64,000 nucleotides of DNA from Pseudomonadales bacterium. Lineage in GTDB: Bacteria > Pseudomonadota > Gammaproteobacteria > Pseudomonadales > UBA7239. Shown here piece after piece: positions 16,724 to 24,457 of the stretch. Every line of letters begins with the position of its first letter. The first letter of the stretch is position 1. The notes under the pieces are model-generated. The model saw only the letters and a list, made by a program, of their open reading frames with translations. It searched no databases and had not been told where the DNA came from. Where the stretch lies: contig JAWLAB010000004.1 of the NCBI GenBank assembly GCA_041395665.1, positions 1 through 64,000 of the forward strand, given 5' to 3'. Made by a program: the position numbers and the translations under genes.

Positions 16724-16747
16724 TATGGTATCCGATTGGATTCCATA
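16724..16747. promoter_or_regulatory. Palindromic operator of the HTH/nucleotidyltransferase pair
   Basis: The half-sites TATGGTATCC (16724-16733) and GGATTCCATA (16738-16747) form an inverted repeat, 9 of 10 positions matching, with a 4-base centre GATT. It ends 5 bases before the HTH gene start, the place expected for autorepression. Confidence 0.75.
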
Positions 16748-16780
16748 ATGTAATAAGGAAGAGGAGCAAAAAGAGGGCAC

Positions 16781-16805
16781 AAAAAAGCCCGCACGAGGCG
16801 GGCTT
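16781..16805 (-). terminator. Rho-independent terminator after groEL
   Basis: On the minus strand GCCCGC pairs with GCGGGC (16798-16803 and 16787-16792) around a 5-base loop, followed by T6 (16781-16786). It lies 25 bases after the groEL stop. Confidence 0.95.
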
Positions 16806-16829
16806 CTCTGTAGAGCGATGGAACAGGGC

Positions 16830-18476
16830 TTACATCATGCCCATGCCGCCCATACCACCCATGCCGCCCATGTCTGGCATACCGCCAGCAGGCTTGTCTT
16901 CTACTACATCAGTGACCATCGCTTCGGTGGTGATCATCAAACCAGCCACAGAGCCAGCCGCTTGCAGCGCAGCGCGGGTCACTTTAGCGGGGTCGAGAAT
17001 ACCCATCGCCAACATATCGCCGTATTCGCCAGTGGCTGCGTTGTAGCCGAAGTTGCCTTTGTTTTGTTTGATTTTATCAACCACCACAGAGGCTTCGTCA
17101 CCCGCGTTGCTCACGATTTGACGGATAGGTGCTTCCATCGCGCGGCGCGCCAAGGTGATGCCGATAGTTTGGTCTTCGTTGTCGCCTTTCAGACCTTCCA
17201 GCGCTTGCACAGCGCGGATCAGCGCAACGCCACCGCCAGCTACTACGCCTTCTTCTACAGCGGCGCGGGTTGCGTGCAGCGCGTCTTCTACGCGGGCTTT
17301 CTTCTCTTTCATTTCCACTTCCGTGCCAGCGCCGACTTTGATCACAGCAACACCGCCAGCCAGTTTGGCTACGCGCTCTTGCAGTTTTTCGCGGTCGTAG
17401 TCAGAAGTGGTTTCTTCCATCTGTACGCGCAGCGCAGCAACGCGTGCTTCGATGGCTTTGGCATCGCCAGCGCCGTCGATGATGGTGGTGTTTTCTTTGT
17501 CCATGGTGATGCGCTTGGCGTGGCCGAGGTGAGCCAGCGTTGCGCTCTCCAGCTCCAAACCGATTTCTTCAGCGATCACGGTACCGCCAGACAGAATGGC
17601 GATGTCTTCCAGCATGGCTTTGCGGCGGTCGCCGAAGCCAGGCGCTTTACAGGCAGCGACTTTCACGATGCCGCGCATGTTGTTGACGACCAAAGTCGCC
17701 AGCGCTTCGCCTTCTACATCTTCAGCGATGATGGCCAATGGGCGGCCAGACTTAGCAACGGCTTCCAATACCGGCAGCATTTCACGGATGTTGGAGATTT
17801 TTTTGTCGACCAACAGGATGTGCGGGTTGTCCAACTCCACGCTCATGCTGGTTTGGTTGTTGATGAAATAAGGTGAGATGTAGCCGCGGTCGAACTGCAT
17901 ACCTTCAACCACATCCAGTGTGTTTTCCAAGCCGTTGCCTTCTTCAACGGTGATAACGCCTTCTTTGCCGACTTTTTCCATCGCGGTGGCAATAATTTCA
18001 CCCACGCTGTTGTCGCTGTTCGCAGAGATAGTACCAACCTGCGCGATGGCTTTGGTGTCCGCGCAAGGCGTAGACATTTTTTTGATTTCTTCAACGGCAG
18101 CAGCAACGGCTTTGTCGATGCCGCGTTTCAGATCCATCGGGTTCATGCCGGCAGCAACAGACTTCAGGCCTTCGTTGACGATGGCCTGCGCCAGTACAGT
18201 GGCGGTTGTGGTGCCGTCACCCGCTTCGTCATTCGCCTTGGAAGCGACTTCTTTCAGCAGTTGTGCACCCATGTTTTCGAACTTGTCTTTCAGTTCGATT
18301 TCTTTGGCTACCGATACGCCATCTTTAGTGATGGTTGGCGCGCCAAAAGATTTATCGAGTACCACATTGCGGCCTTTAGGACCCAGTGTCACTTTCACGG
18401 CATCGGCCAGTACATTTACGCCTTTCAACATTTTTTGGCGAGCGCTGTCGCCGAATTTCACATCTTTAGCTGTCAT
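16830..18476 (-). CDS. groL: Chaperonin GroEL (60 kDa)
   Basis: This is the ATP-dependent chaperonin that forms a double heptameric ring and folds cytosolic proteins together with GroES. The 548-residue length is standard. Visible features are KDVKFGDSARQKMLKGVNVL at the N-terminus, GPKGRNVVLDKSFGAPTITK, the ATP-binding AGDGTTTATVLA loop, and the C-terminal GGM repeat tail ending GMGMM. groES lies 45 bases upstream on the same strand, so this is the canonical groESL operon with a heat-shock promoter before groES and a strong terminator after groEL. Confidence 0.99.
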   Translation of the reverse strand: MTAKDVKFGDSARQKMLKGVNVLADAVKVTLGPKGRNVVLDKSFGAPTITKDGVSVAKEIELKDKFENMGAQLLKEVASKANDEAGDGTTTATVLAQAIVNEGLKSVAAGMNPMDLKRGIDKAVAAAVEEIKKMSTPCADTKAIAQVGTISANSDNSVGEIIATAMEKVGKEGVITVEEGNGLENTLDVVEGMQFDRGYISPYFINNQTSMSVELDNPHILLVDKKISNIREMLPVLEAVAKSGRPLAIIAEDVEGEALATLVVNNMRGIVKVAACKAPGFGDRRKAMLEDIAILSGGTVIAEEIGLELESATLAHLGHAKRITMDKENTTIIDGAGDAKAIEARVAALRVQMEETTSDYDREKLQERVAKLAGGVAVIKVGAGTEVEMKEKKARVEDALHATRAAVEEGVVAGGGVALIRAVQALEGLKGDNEDQTIGITLARRAMEAPIRQIVSNAGDEASVVVDKIKQNKGNFGYNAATGEYGDMLAMGILDPAKVTRAALQAAGSVAGLMITTEAMVTDVVEDKPAGGMPDMGGMGGMGGMGMM

Positions 18477-18521
18477 GGTCTTTCCTCTAACAGATTCTTG
18501 GAAGGGTAGTGGTGTGCAAAC

Positions 18522-18812
18522 TTATGCCAGCACGCCGAGGATTTCGCTTTCGCTCATGATGATGAACTCTTCATCGCCATCTTTCAGCGTTTGGCTGCCG
18601 GCGTAGCTGGCAAACACCACTTTGTCGCCGACTTTAACTTGCAGTTCGCGCACTGGGCCGTTGTCCAGTGCCTTGCCTGGGCCGACAGCGATCACTTCAC
18701 CCTTGTTGGGTTTTTCACGCGCAGTTGATGCCAGCACGATGCCGCCGGCAGATTTTTCTTCTTTCTCTTCGCGGCGAATAACGACGCGATCGTGCAAAGG
18801 ACGGATCTTCAT
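18522..18812 (-). CDS. groES: Co-chaperonin GroES (10 kDa)
   Basis: This 96-residue protein forms the heptameric lid of the GroEL chamber. It begins MKIRPLHDRVVIRREEKEEK, has the mobile loop EEKSAGGIVLASTAREKPNK (described by its ends at about residues 19-38), and VIAVGPGKAL and VGDKVVFASYAG of the beta-barrel. The start ATG at 18812 has a GGAGAG ribosome-binding site. The gene is transcribed with groEL from the sigma-32 promoter 90 bases upstream. Confidence 0.99.
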   Translation of the reverse strand: MKIRPLHDRVVIRREEKEEKSAGGIVLASTAREKPNKGEVIAVGPGKALDNGPVRELQVKVGDKVVFASYAGSQTLKDGDEEFIIMSESEILGVLA

Positions 18813-18901
18813 GGGTCTCTCCGTAAAGTTTTAGTGAATAAAAACAGATAGTTAGCAGAGGGTTATTTCTCTACTTACTCTTCGTTCAAAGAGGTGGCTT
18901 G

Positions 18902-18931
18902 TTTATGGGGATGTACGGCTGCATTTCAATG
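18902..18931 (-). promoter_or_regulatory. Sigma-32 heat-shock promoter for groESL
   Basis: On the minus strand ATTGAA (18925-18930) is followed after 14 bases by CCCCATAAA (18902-18910). This fits the RpoH consensus of a TTGAA-type -35 and CCCCAT-type -10 with a 13-15 base spacer. No CIRCE inverted repeat is present, so control is by sigma-32 rather than HrcA. Confidence 0.85.
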
Positions 18932-18950
18932 GATGCGGGCAAAATTTCCC

Positions 18951-19424
18951 TCAGCGCAGGCGCGCGTCATCCTCATTGCTGAACTCGCCCTCGATGATGT
19001 CGCCGCTGTAACCGCGCGGTGAACGAGGCGCTGTTTGCTCATGCACGCTCCCGTGAGTGCTGTAACGCTGTACATAAAAATGCGTGCCGAGTGCGCGTTT
19101 TACTAACAAACGCCGCACAGGAGGAATGAGCAAGGGGACGGCGAGGATGTCGGTGATGAAGCCGGGGATGATGAACAGGAAGGCGGCCAGCGTGAGCGCA
19201 AAGCCATCTAAGATTTCTTCGGCGGGCAGTTCGCCGCGTTGCAGGCGTTGATCCAATTTGCTCAGCGTGTTGAAGCCCTGCAGGCGCAGCAGATTCATAC
19301 CGAGGATGCCGGCGCCGATCAATAGTGCGATGGTGGTGAGCCCGCCAAGCGACGAGCCCACGCGAATGATGAGCCACAGCTCAATCAGAGGCATGGCGAG
19401 AAGTAGCCAGAGAAATCCGCGCAT
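18951..19424 (-). CDS. fxsA: FxsA family membrane protein
   Basis: This 157-residue inner-membrane protein belongs to the FxsA family, named for suppressing F-exclusion of phage T7 when overproduced in E. coli; its normal role is unclear. Hydrophobic segments lie at about residues 3-19, 26-48 and 77-99, with the family segment ALTLAAFLFIIPGFITDILA. A charged cytoplasmic tail follows, ending in acidic and basic residues. The gene lies just upstream of the groESL promoter on the same strand. The start ATG at 19424 places the first membrane helix at the N-terminus. Confidence 0.92.
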   Translation of the reverse strand: MRGFLWLLLAMPLIELWLIIRVGSSLGGLTTIALLIGAGILGMNLLRLQGFNTLSKLDQRLQRGELPAEEILDGFALTLAAFLFIIPGFITDILAVPLLIPPVRRLLVKRALGTHFYVQRYSTHGSVHEQTAPRSPRGYSGDIIEGEFSNEDDARLR

Positions 19425-19506
19425 TTGCTTTCCTCGAAAATTGCTTTACCGTGCAAGCGATTTTGTGAAAGTGGTGACTGTACACGGTTTCTGCAAGTGC
19501 GGCGTG

Positions 19507-21267
19507 ATGGATTTCTCCAATAAAAAAACAATGTTTCCGTGGTTGGCCTTTGGTTTGTGTGTCATTTTTTATGCTGCACTGGTCGCCATTGGTTTTGACG
19601 ACATCGAAGAAGATGCCTTTATCTATTTTCGCTTTGCCGAAAATATCGCCAACGGTTACGGCTATGTGTTCAATGTCGGTGGCGAACGCATTGAAGCTTG
19701 CAGCGGTTTGATTTGGCTGGGCTTGATCACACTGCTGACCTTTCTGCCTTTACATATTGTGCTTGCCACAAAGCTGCTGTGCTTTGTATTTGGTGTGTTG
19801 TGTATCCATAAAGTGTTTGTCTTGTCGCAACGATTTATTCCCGATCGTTTTCTTGCGCTGCTGCCTGCTTTTTTTATGGCGGCGAGTATTCCGTTTTATG
19901 TGTGGTCGGTGCGCGGTCTTGAAACGGCATTTTATTGGTTTGTTGCGTTGTGGCTGTTGGATTGGGCGACGAATCCCGACAGAGTGCGTTGGTGGTGGCT
20001 GCCTGCGATTGTGTTAATCAATGCACGACCGGAAGGTGTTTTTATGCTGGCAGCCGTTGTGCCGTATTTGTTTTTCTGTCAGAGAAAAACTTCGCAGTTT
20101 TGGCTCGGCGTTGTGTGGATTGCGTTGTCGTTTCTCGCTGTTACCGCGTGGCGTTTTTGGTATTTTCACGATCTCGTGCCGCACCCGTTTTATTTCAAAG
20201 TTAACCCTAATCATCTACAGTCATTCAGAAATCTTTTGACCTACGGCTGGTATTCCGGCTGGTGGCTGCTGTTGTTGATAGCGCTGCCTGGTGTTGTGCG
20301 GCGTTGGCAGCAGCAAGATGTGGCATTGGCAGGTTTTTTGGTGCTCTCATTACTGTGGACGGTGTTTGTTTTTGAAGACAAAGCCTTTAATCGCCACACG
20401 GGCATTGTGTTGCCGTTTATTTATATGTTTACGCTGATGTTATTGGCGCGTTGGTGGCAGCCTGCGGGCTGGTGGCTGCGCGGTGCATCGCAAGCCTTAC
20501 TGGTTGTGTTGTTGGCATACACCTTGGTGTATGCGCAAACGGTGCAATTTGAAAATTCACGACGAGGTCCTTTTCTTGCTAACTTCCTCCATGCATTGAG
20601 TAACAACAAAGATTATTGGGGGAAGGTTGGGCGCCTGATAAAAAATCCTGATAGTTTTCAAGAAAAACTAGATAAGGTGGGTGTATTTAATATTCGCTAC
20701 AACTTGATCGCTTCTGTCGGTGATTTTGTTCACTTGAATTATCGCGATGATGCCGTGGTTGTGTATGACCAAATTGGCCAAGCGCCTTGGTATGCGGGAG
20801 AGAAAACACAATTTATTGATAATTTGGGGTTGGGCTATCGCGCCATTGGCCTGTCGCGCTTTCATCAAGCTGCTGAGCAATCTTGGCTTTATCACTCGTA
20901 TGAAAAAGTTATGGAGTTTTTGGTTGGATATTGGTGGCCAGAAGAAAAACGCGTGCAAACGAATCAAGAAATCATTGAAGGTATTCTTTCGCGTAAGCCA
21001 GATGTCATCATTGCGCGTAAAAAATACATTGTGAAAGAAAGAAACAATTTATTGACGGATATGCTGCGCGATCCGGCAATATTGGCGCAGTATCAAGCGC
21101 GTTATTTGTTGAATAATCGTGAAATTATTTTTGAACGCTTGTCGCCAGAGCCGTCCTATCACAAGTTACCCGCAGGGAGGTTTTCAGTGCCTACGGGTGC
21201 TAAGGTGCAGGAAATTACCGCGTTTAACTGGTGCGACAATTCGCCGTGTCTTACTTTGAAACAGTAG
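19507..21267 (+). CDS. Polytopic GT-C type glycosyltransferase-like membrane protein
   Basis: This 586-residue protein has about ten hydrophobic segments and a hydrophilic C-terminal domain of about 200 residues. The first loop carries EEDAFIYFRFAENIANGYGY and GERIEACSGLIW, which resemble the DDAFI..R.A.N...G.G and GERVEG motifs of lipid-phosphosugar-dependent GT-C glycosyltransferases such as AftB. The acidic pair Glu-Glu-Asp is in the position of the GT-C catalytic aspartates. I start at the ATG at 19507; the longer frame upstream is antisense to fxsA. It stands alone, divergent from fxsA and convergent with the aminopeptidase gene. Donor and acceptor are unknown; a surface-glycan role is the best guess. 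Confidence 0.7.
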   Translation: MDFSNKKTMFPWLAFGLCVIFYAALVAIGFDDIEEDAFIYFRFAENIANGYGYVFNVGGERIEACSGLIWLGLITLLTFLPLHIVLATKLLCFVFGVLCIHKVFVLSQRFIPDRFLALLPAFFMAASIPFYVWSVRGLETAFYWFVALWLLDWATNPDRVRWWWLPAIVLINARPEGVFMLAAVVPYLFFCQRKTSQFWLGVVWIALSFLAVTAWRFWYFHDLVPHPFYFKVNPNHLQSFRNLLTYGWYSGWWLLLLIALPGVVRRWQQQDVALAGFLVLSLLWTVFVFEDKAFNRHTGIVLPFIYMFTLMLLARWWQPAGWWLRGASQALLVVLLAYTLVYAQTVQFENSRRGPFLANFLHALSNNKDYWGKVGRLIKNPDSFQEKLDKVGVFNIRYNLIASVGDFVHLNYRDDAVVVYDQIGQAPWYAGEKTQFIDNLGLGYRAIGLSRFHQAAEQSWLYHSYEKVMEFLVGYWWPEEKRVQTNQEIIEGILSRKPDVIIARKKYIVKERNNLLTDMLRDPAILAQYQARYLLNNREIIFERLSPEPSYHKLPAGRFSVPTGAKVQEITAFNWCDNSPCLTLKQ

Positions 21268-21275
21268 TAATGCAC

Positions 21276-22574
21276 TTATATTGGCAAGTACGCACTGTTA
21301 AAAAAGGCGAGTAGGGCGCGCTGTAAGTAATCCACATCCTGCACACCTGCTAATTCCCTGATTGAGTGCATGGCGAAAGTTGGCACACCAATATCGACAG
21401 TTTTTATTCCTGTTTCTGCTGAAGTCAGCGGGCCTATTGTGCTGCCGCAACCCATATCGGCACGCGCAACAAAACTTTGTACGGGAATTTGATGTTGTTC
21501 GCACAGGTGACGGAAAAATGCTTGCGTCACGGCAGTGCTGGCGTAGCGTTGATTGGCGTTGATTTTGATCACAGGGCCGCCATTGAGTACGGGGCCGTGT
21601 TTTTCGTCGTGTTTTTCTGGGTAATTGGGATGAATGCCGTGCGCATTGTCAGCGGAAATCATTAAGGAGTGATGCGCGGTGCGTGCAAGTGTTTCACTGT
21701 TGCCCAGCCAGCGTTGCAGCACGCTGGTGAGAAATGTGCCTTGTGCGCCGCAACAAGAAACGCTACCCACTTCTTCATGATCAGTGCAAACCAACATGGC
21801 AGGTTGTAAGCCATCGCATTGCAATAAAGCCTGTAAGCCGGCATAGCAACTGAGCAAATTATCCAAACGCGCGCTGGCGATAAATTCTTCGTGTAAACCA
21901 ATTTTTGCAGCGGTCTGTGTGTCGCAAGCGCAAATATCGAAATCTAAAATACTTTCTGCATCGCAATTCGGGTGCTGCGTTAATAATTGCGTGAGCAAAA
22001 GTTGACGAATGTTGGGTGCATCATTGTGAGTAGTGCCCTGCAACAACAGTGGCAATTCTTTTTGCGCGTTGAGCGCGCGACCGTTGTTGACATCGCGATC
22101 CAAGTGAATCGCCAAGCTAGGAATACAGGCAATCGCGCGAGGAAAATGAATCAGTGCGTTTGCTAAAGTTCTATTACTGGTTTTGTAACTCACACGCCCC
22201 GCTAAAGTGAGATCGCGATCAAACCAAGGATGCAGCAACGCGCCGCCGTATACTTCCACGCCGAGTTGTGCGTAATTTTGCCGCTGTAAATCCGGTTCTG
22301 GTTTGAGTTTTAAGCAGGGGCTATCGGTGTGTGCGCCGACCAAACGAATACCACTTTGTGTGGGGTCTTGTTGCGAAACAACAAAGGCAATCAACGATGA
22401 ATCATTGCGCGTGACGACATAACGACCACCGGCTTGAATATCCCAATGCTGTCCTTCGTCTAACGCAGAAAACCCCGCCGCCAGCAAACGCATTTGCATT
22501 TGTTGTGTCGCGTGAAAAGGTGTGGGTGATGCGTCGAGAAACGCAAGAAAATCATCAGGCTGTTGTTGTGTCAT
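21276..22574 (-). CDS. apeB: M18 family aminopeptidase (aspartyl aminopeptidase type)
   Basis: This zinc-dependent dodecameric aminopeptidase of family M18 removes N-terminal, often acidic, residues from peptides in the cytoplasm. The 432-residue protein has the family segments ASPTPFHATQQM near the N-terminus, VGAHTDSPCLKLKP with the first metal-binding His and Asp, DHEEVGSVSCCGAQG with the catalytic glutamates, SADNAHGIHPNYPEKHD, and DMGCGSTIGPLTSAETGIKT near the end. I chose the ATG at 22574 (MTQQQPDDF) rather than 22607. Malic enzyme lies 65 bases upstream on the same strand. Confidence 0.95.
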   Translation of the reverse strand: MTQQQPDDFLAFLDASPTPFHATQQMQMRLLAAGFSALDEGQHWDIQAGGRYVVTRNDSSLIAFVVSQQDPTQSGIRLVGAHTDSPCLKLKPEPDLQRQNYAQLGVEVYGGALLHPWFDRDLTLAGRVSYKTSNRTLANALIHFPRAIACIPSLAIHLDRDVNNGRALNAQKELPLLLQGTTHNDAPNIRQLLLTQLLTQHPNCDAESILDFDICACDTQTAAKIGLHEEFIASARLDNLLSCYAGLQALLQCDGLQPAMLVCTDHEEVGSVSCCGAQGTFLTSVLQRWLGNSETLARTAHHSLMISADNAHGIHPNYPEKHDEKHGPVLNGGPVIKINANQRYASTAVTQAFFRHLCEQHQIPVQSFVARADMGCGSTIGPLTSAETGIKTVDIGVPTFAMHSIRELAGVQDVDYLQRALLAFFNSAYLPI

Positions 22575-22639
22575 GTCGTTGTCGCTGCAAAAAAAACTTG
22601 CAGCCATTCTATAACGACGATGGCTTACAGCGGGTTTAG

Positions 22640-23905
22640 TTATAGCGGATAGTGCGCTGGGTAGGGCAGGCGGGCAACACCGCTATCGACAGCGGCGCGT
22701 GCTACGGCTGCAGAAACGCGAGACAACAATCGCGGGTCGGTTGGTTTTGGCAAAATGTAATCGCGACCAAAAGCCAATGGCTTGCCACCGTAGGCGGTAA
22801 CGACAGAGGCTGGTACGGTTTCTTTGGTGATTTCGCGCACGGCATGCACAGCAGCCATTTTCATTTCTAAATTGATCACGGAAGCGCGAACATCGAGTGC
22901 GCCGCGAAAAATAAAGGGGAAGCCCAATACATTATTGACTTGGTTGGGGTAATCCGAGCGGCCTGTGGCGATGATGAGATCGTCGCGTGTAGCGAGTGCC
23001 AGTTCAGGGCGAATTTCTGGGTCGGGGTTGGAGCCAGCAAACACAATCGGCTTGGCTGCCATTTTGAGCAACTGTTCTGGGCTGAGTAAGTTGGGGCCTG
23101 ACAGGCCAACAAACACATCAGCGCCTTCAATGGCATCGTCAAGCGTGCGTGCGTCGGTTTTTACCGCAAAACGCAGTTTGTGTTTGCCTAAATCTTGGCG
23201 GTCGGTGTGCAGCACGCCTTTGCTATCCAACATCAAAATATTGTCGTGCTTGGCACCGGCGGCAATTAATAAATCACAGCTAGCAACGGCAGCGGCGCCT
23301 GCGCCCAAGAATACGATTTTGGCATCGGCCAGATTTTTGCCTTGAATTTCCAGCGCGTTGAGCAAACCGGCGAGGCCGACGATGGCAGTGCCGTGTTGAT
23401 CATCATGGAAAACAGGAACTTGGCAGCGCTCAATCAAAGCCGCTTCGATATCGAAGCACTCGGGCGCGCGGATATCTTCGAGGTTAATGCCGCCAAAGGA
23501 GTTGGCGATCAGAGCAACAGCATCGATAAAACGCTCGCTGTCTTCGGTATCCACTTCAATATCGGTGGCGTTGATGTCGGCAAAGCGTTTGAACAGTAGT
23601 GCCTTGCCTTCCATCACGGGCTTACTGGCCATCGCGCCCAAATTGCCCAATCCGAGAATGGCTGTGCCGTTGGAGATAACGGCAACTTGGTTGCCTTTGC
23701 CAGTGTAGAGGTAAGCCAATTCAGGATCGCGCGCGATTTCGCGCACCGGTTCAGCCACACCGGGGCTATAAGCCAATGACAGATCGCGTTGATCGTCGGC
23801 CGGTGTTGTCAGCACGGTGGCGAGTTTGCCAGGCGTAGGCAGGGCGTGGTAATCCAGCGCGGCGCGGCGCAACTCTTCATCACACGGCTTTTTGACATCA
23901 AGCAT
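22640..23905 (-). CDS. maeB: Malic enzyme, short form without phosphotransacetylase domain
   Basis: This enzyme oxidatively decarboxylates malate to pyruvate, producing NAD(P)H for biosynthesis. The protein has the bacterial malic-enzyme sequence: YSPGVAEPVREI, NGTAILGLGNLGAMASKPVMEGK, NLEDIRAPECFDIE, VFHDDQHGTAIV with metal-binding aspartates, and the nucleotide-binding loop VFLGAGAAAVASC. At 421 residues it ends after the malic-enzyme core, whereas E. coli MaeB is about 760 residues and carries a C-terminal phosphotransacetylase-like regulatory domain. NAD or NADP preference cannot be fixed by eye. It lies after the rpmE terminator. Confidence 0.93.
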   Translation of the reverse strand: MLDVKKPCDEELRRAALDYHALPTPGKLATVLTTPADDQRDLSLAYSPGVAEPVREIARDPELAYLYTGKGNQVAVISNGTAILGLGNLGAMASKPVMEGKALLFKRFADINATDIEVDTEDSERFIDAVALIANSFGGINLEDIRAPECFDIEAALIERCQVPVFHDDQHGTAIVGLAGLLNALEIQGKNLADAKIVFLGAGAAAVASCDLLIAAGAKHDNILMLDSKGVLHTDRQDLGKHKLRFAVKTDARTLDDAIEGADVFVGLSGPNLLSPEQLLKMAAKPIVFAGSNPDPEIRPELALATRDDLIIATGRSDYPNQVNNVLGFPFIFRGALDVRASVINLEMKMAAVHAVREITKETVPASVVTAYGGKPLAFGRDYILPKPTDPRLLSRVSAAVARAAVDSGVARLPYPAHYPL

Positions 23906-23940
23906 GCCGTTGGATCCTGACAGTTAGGGTGGTGTGGCTT

Positions 23941-23969
23941 GAACAAACGGCAGCAGAGAGCGCTGCCGT
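23941..23969 (-). terminator. Rho-independent terminator after rpmE
   Basis: ACGGCAGC (23947-23954) pairs with GCTGCCGT (23962-23969) around a 7-base loop; on the minus strand it is followed by TTGTTC. It lies 20 bases after the rpmE stop and before the malic enzyme gene. Confidence 0.85.
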
Positions 23970-23988
23970 ATCCGTTTGGAAATTAAAC

Positions 23989-24201
23989 TTATTTGATACC
24001 GCGAGAACCAAAGCGTTGCTTGAAGCGGTCGATACGGCCACCGGTCTCGGCCACTTTTTGACGGCCTGTGTAGAACGGGTGGCAGGCTGCGCATACATCG
24101 AGGTTGATGTCGCGGCACAGCGTAGAGCGAGTAACAACGGTGTTACCGCAGCTGCATTTTGCGGTGACTTCGGCGTATTTCGGGTGGATATCGGCTTTCA
24201 T
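23989..24201 (-). CDS. rpmE: 50S ribosomal protein L31
   Basis: This 70-residue protein is L31 of the large subunit, at the bridge to the 30S head. It starts MKADIHPKYAEVTAKCSCG and has the four cysteines of the zinc-binding (C+) form: CSC of the first knuckle, then STLCRDINLDVCAACHPFYTG. The end GGRIDRFKQRFG is typical. I chose the ATG at 24201; a longer frame to 24255 has no ribosome-binding site and no family similarity. It is a single-gene unit with a terminator. Confidence 0.97.
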   Translation of the reverse strand: MKADIHPKYAEVTAKCSCGNTVVTRSTLCRDINLDVCAACHPFYTGRQKVAETGGRIDRFKQRFGSRGIK

Positions 24202-24365
24202 GGTTAACGCTCCGGATGTTGTGCCGCCATCGAACTTCTGCGTTTGACACGGCAACGGGAAAAACGGGACGCGAATGCTACCAGATACCCCTGTTGAAGT
24301 GAACTCCTTCTGGGCTATTCCTGCAGAGACGATAGTTGGGTGGGTAGGTGAGTTGGCTAAGTATC

Positions 24366-24386
24366 ATCCGAGTGATTTTCTCGGAT
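24366..24386. promoter_or_regulatory. Candidate IscR-binding site of the isc operon
   Basis: ATCCGAG (24366-24372) and CTCGGAT (24380-24386) form a perfect inverted repeat around TGATTTT. Aligned on its centre it resembles the type 1 IscR site (SYYGACT, A/T-rich centre, AGTCRRS), with the same YYGA-T and T-TCRR positions. It ends 6 bases before the -35 box of the iscR promoter, fitting autorepression by holo-IscR. Confidence 0.55.
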
Positions 24387-24392
24387 AAAAGA

Positions 24393-24422
24393 TTGAGAGA
24401 AATACTTGGTTGGCTGCATAAT
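24393..24422 (+). promoter_or_regulatory. Sigma-70 promoter of the isc operon
   Basis: TTGAGA (24393-24398) and CATAAT (24417-24422), each 5 of 6 to consensus, are separated by 18 bases. The start point would fall near 24430, about 28 bases before the iscR ATG. Confidence 0.7.
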
Positions 24423-24457
24423 GAGCCCATGTTCAATGACTGTGGTAGGTGACTGTC

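Noticed and set aside
16719..16769. 17-codon N-terminal extension of the HTH regulator
   Set aside because: It would translate through the palindromic operator at 16724-16747 and adds no HTH-family sequence.
16818..17876. 352-codon plus-strand ORF opposite groEL
   Set aside because: It is the antisense shadow of a highly conserved gene, with no ribosome-binding site and a His/Phe-rich low-sense composition.
19258..19506. 83-codon upstream extension of the GT-C protein frame
   Set aside because: It is antisense to fxsA and lacks hydrophobic or family features; the ATG at 19507 begins the membrane protein.
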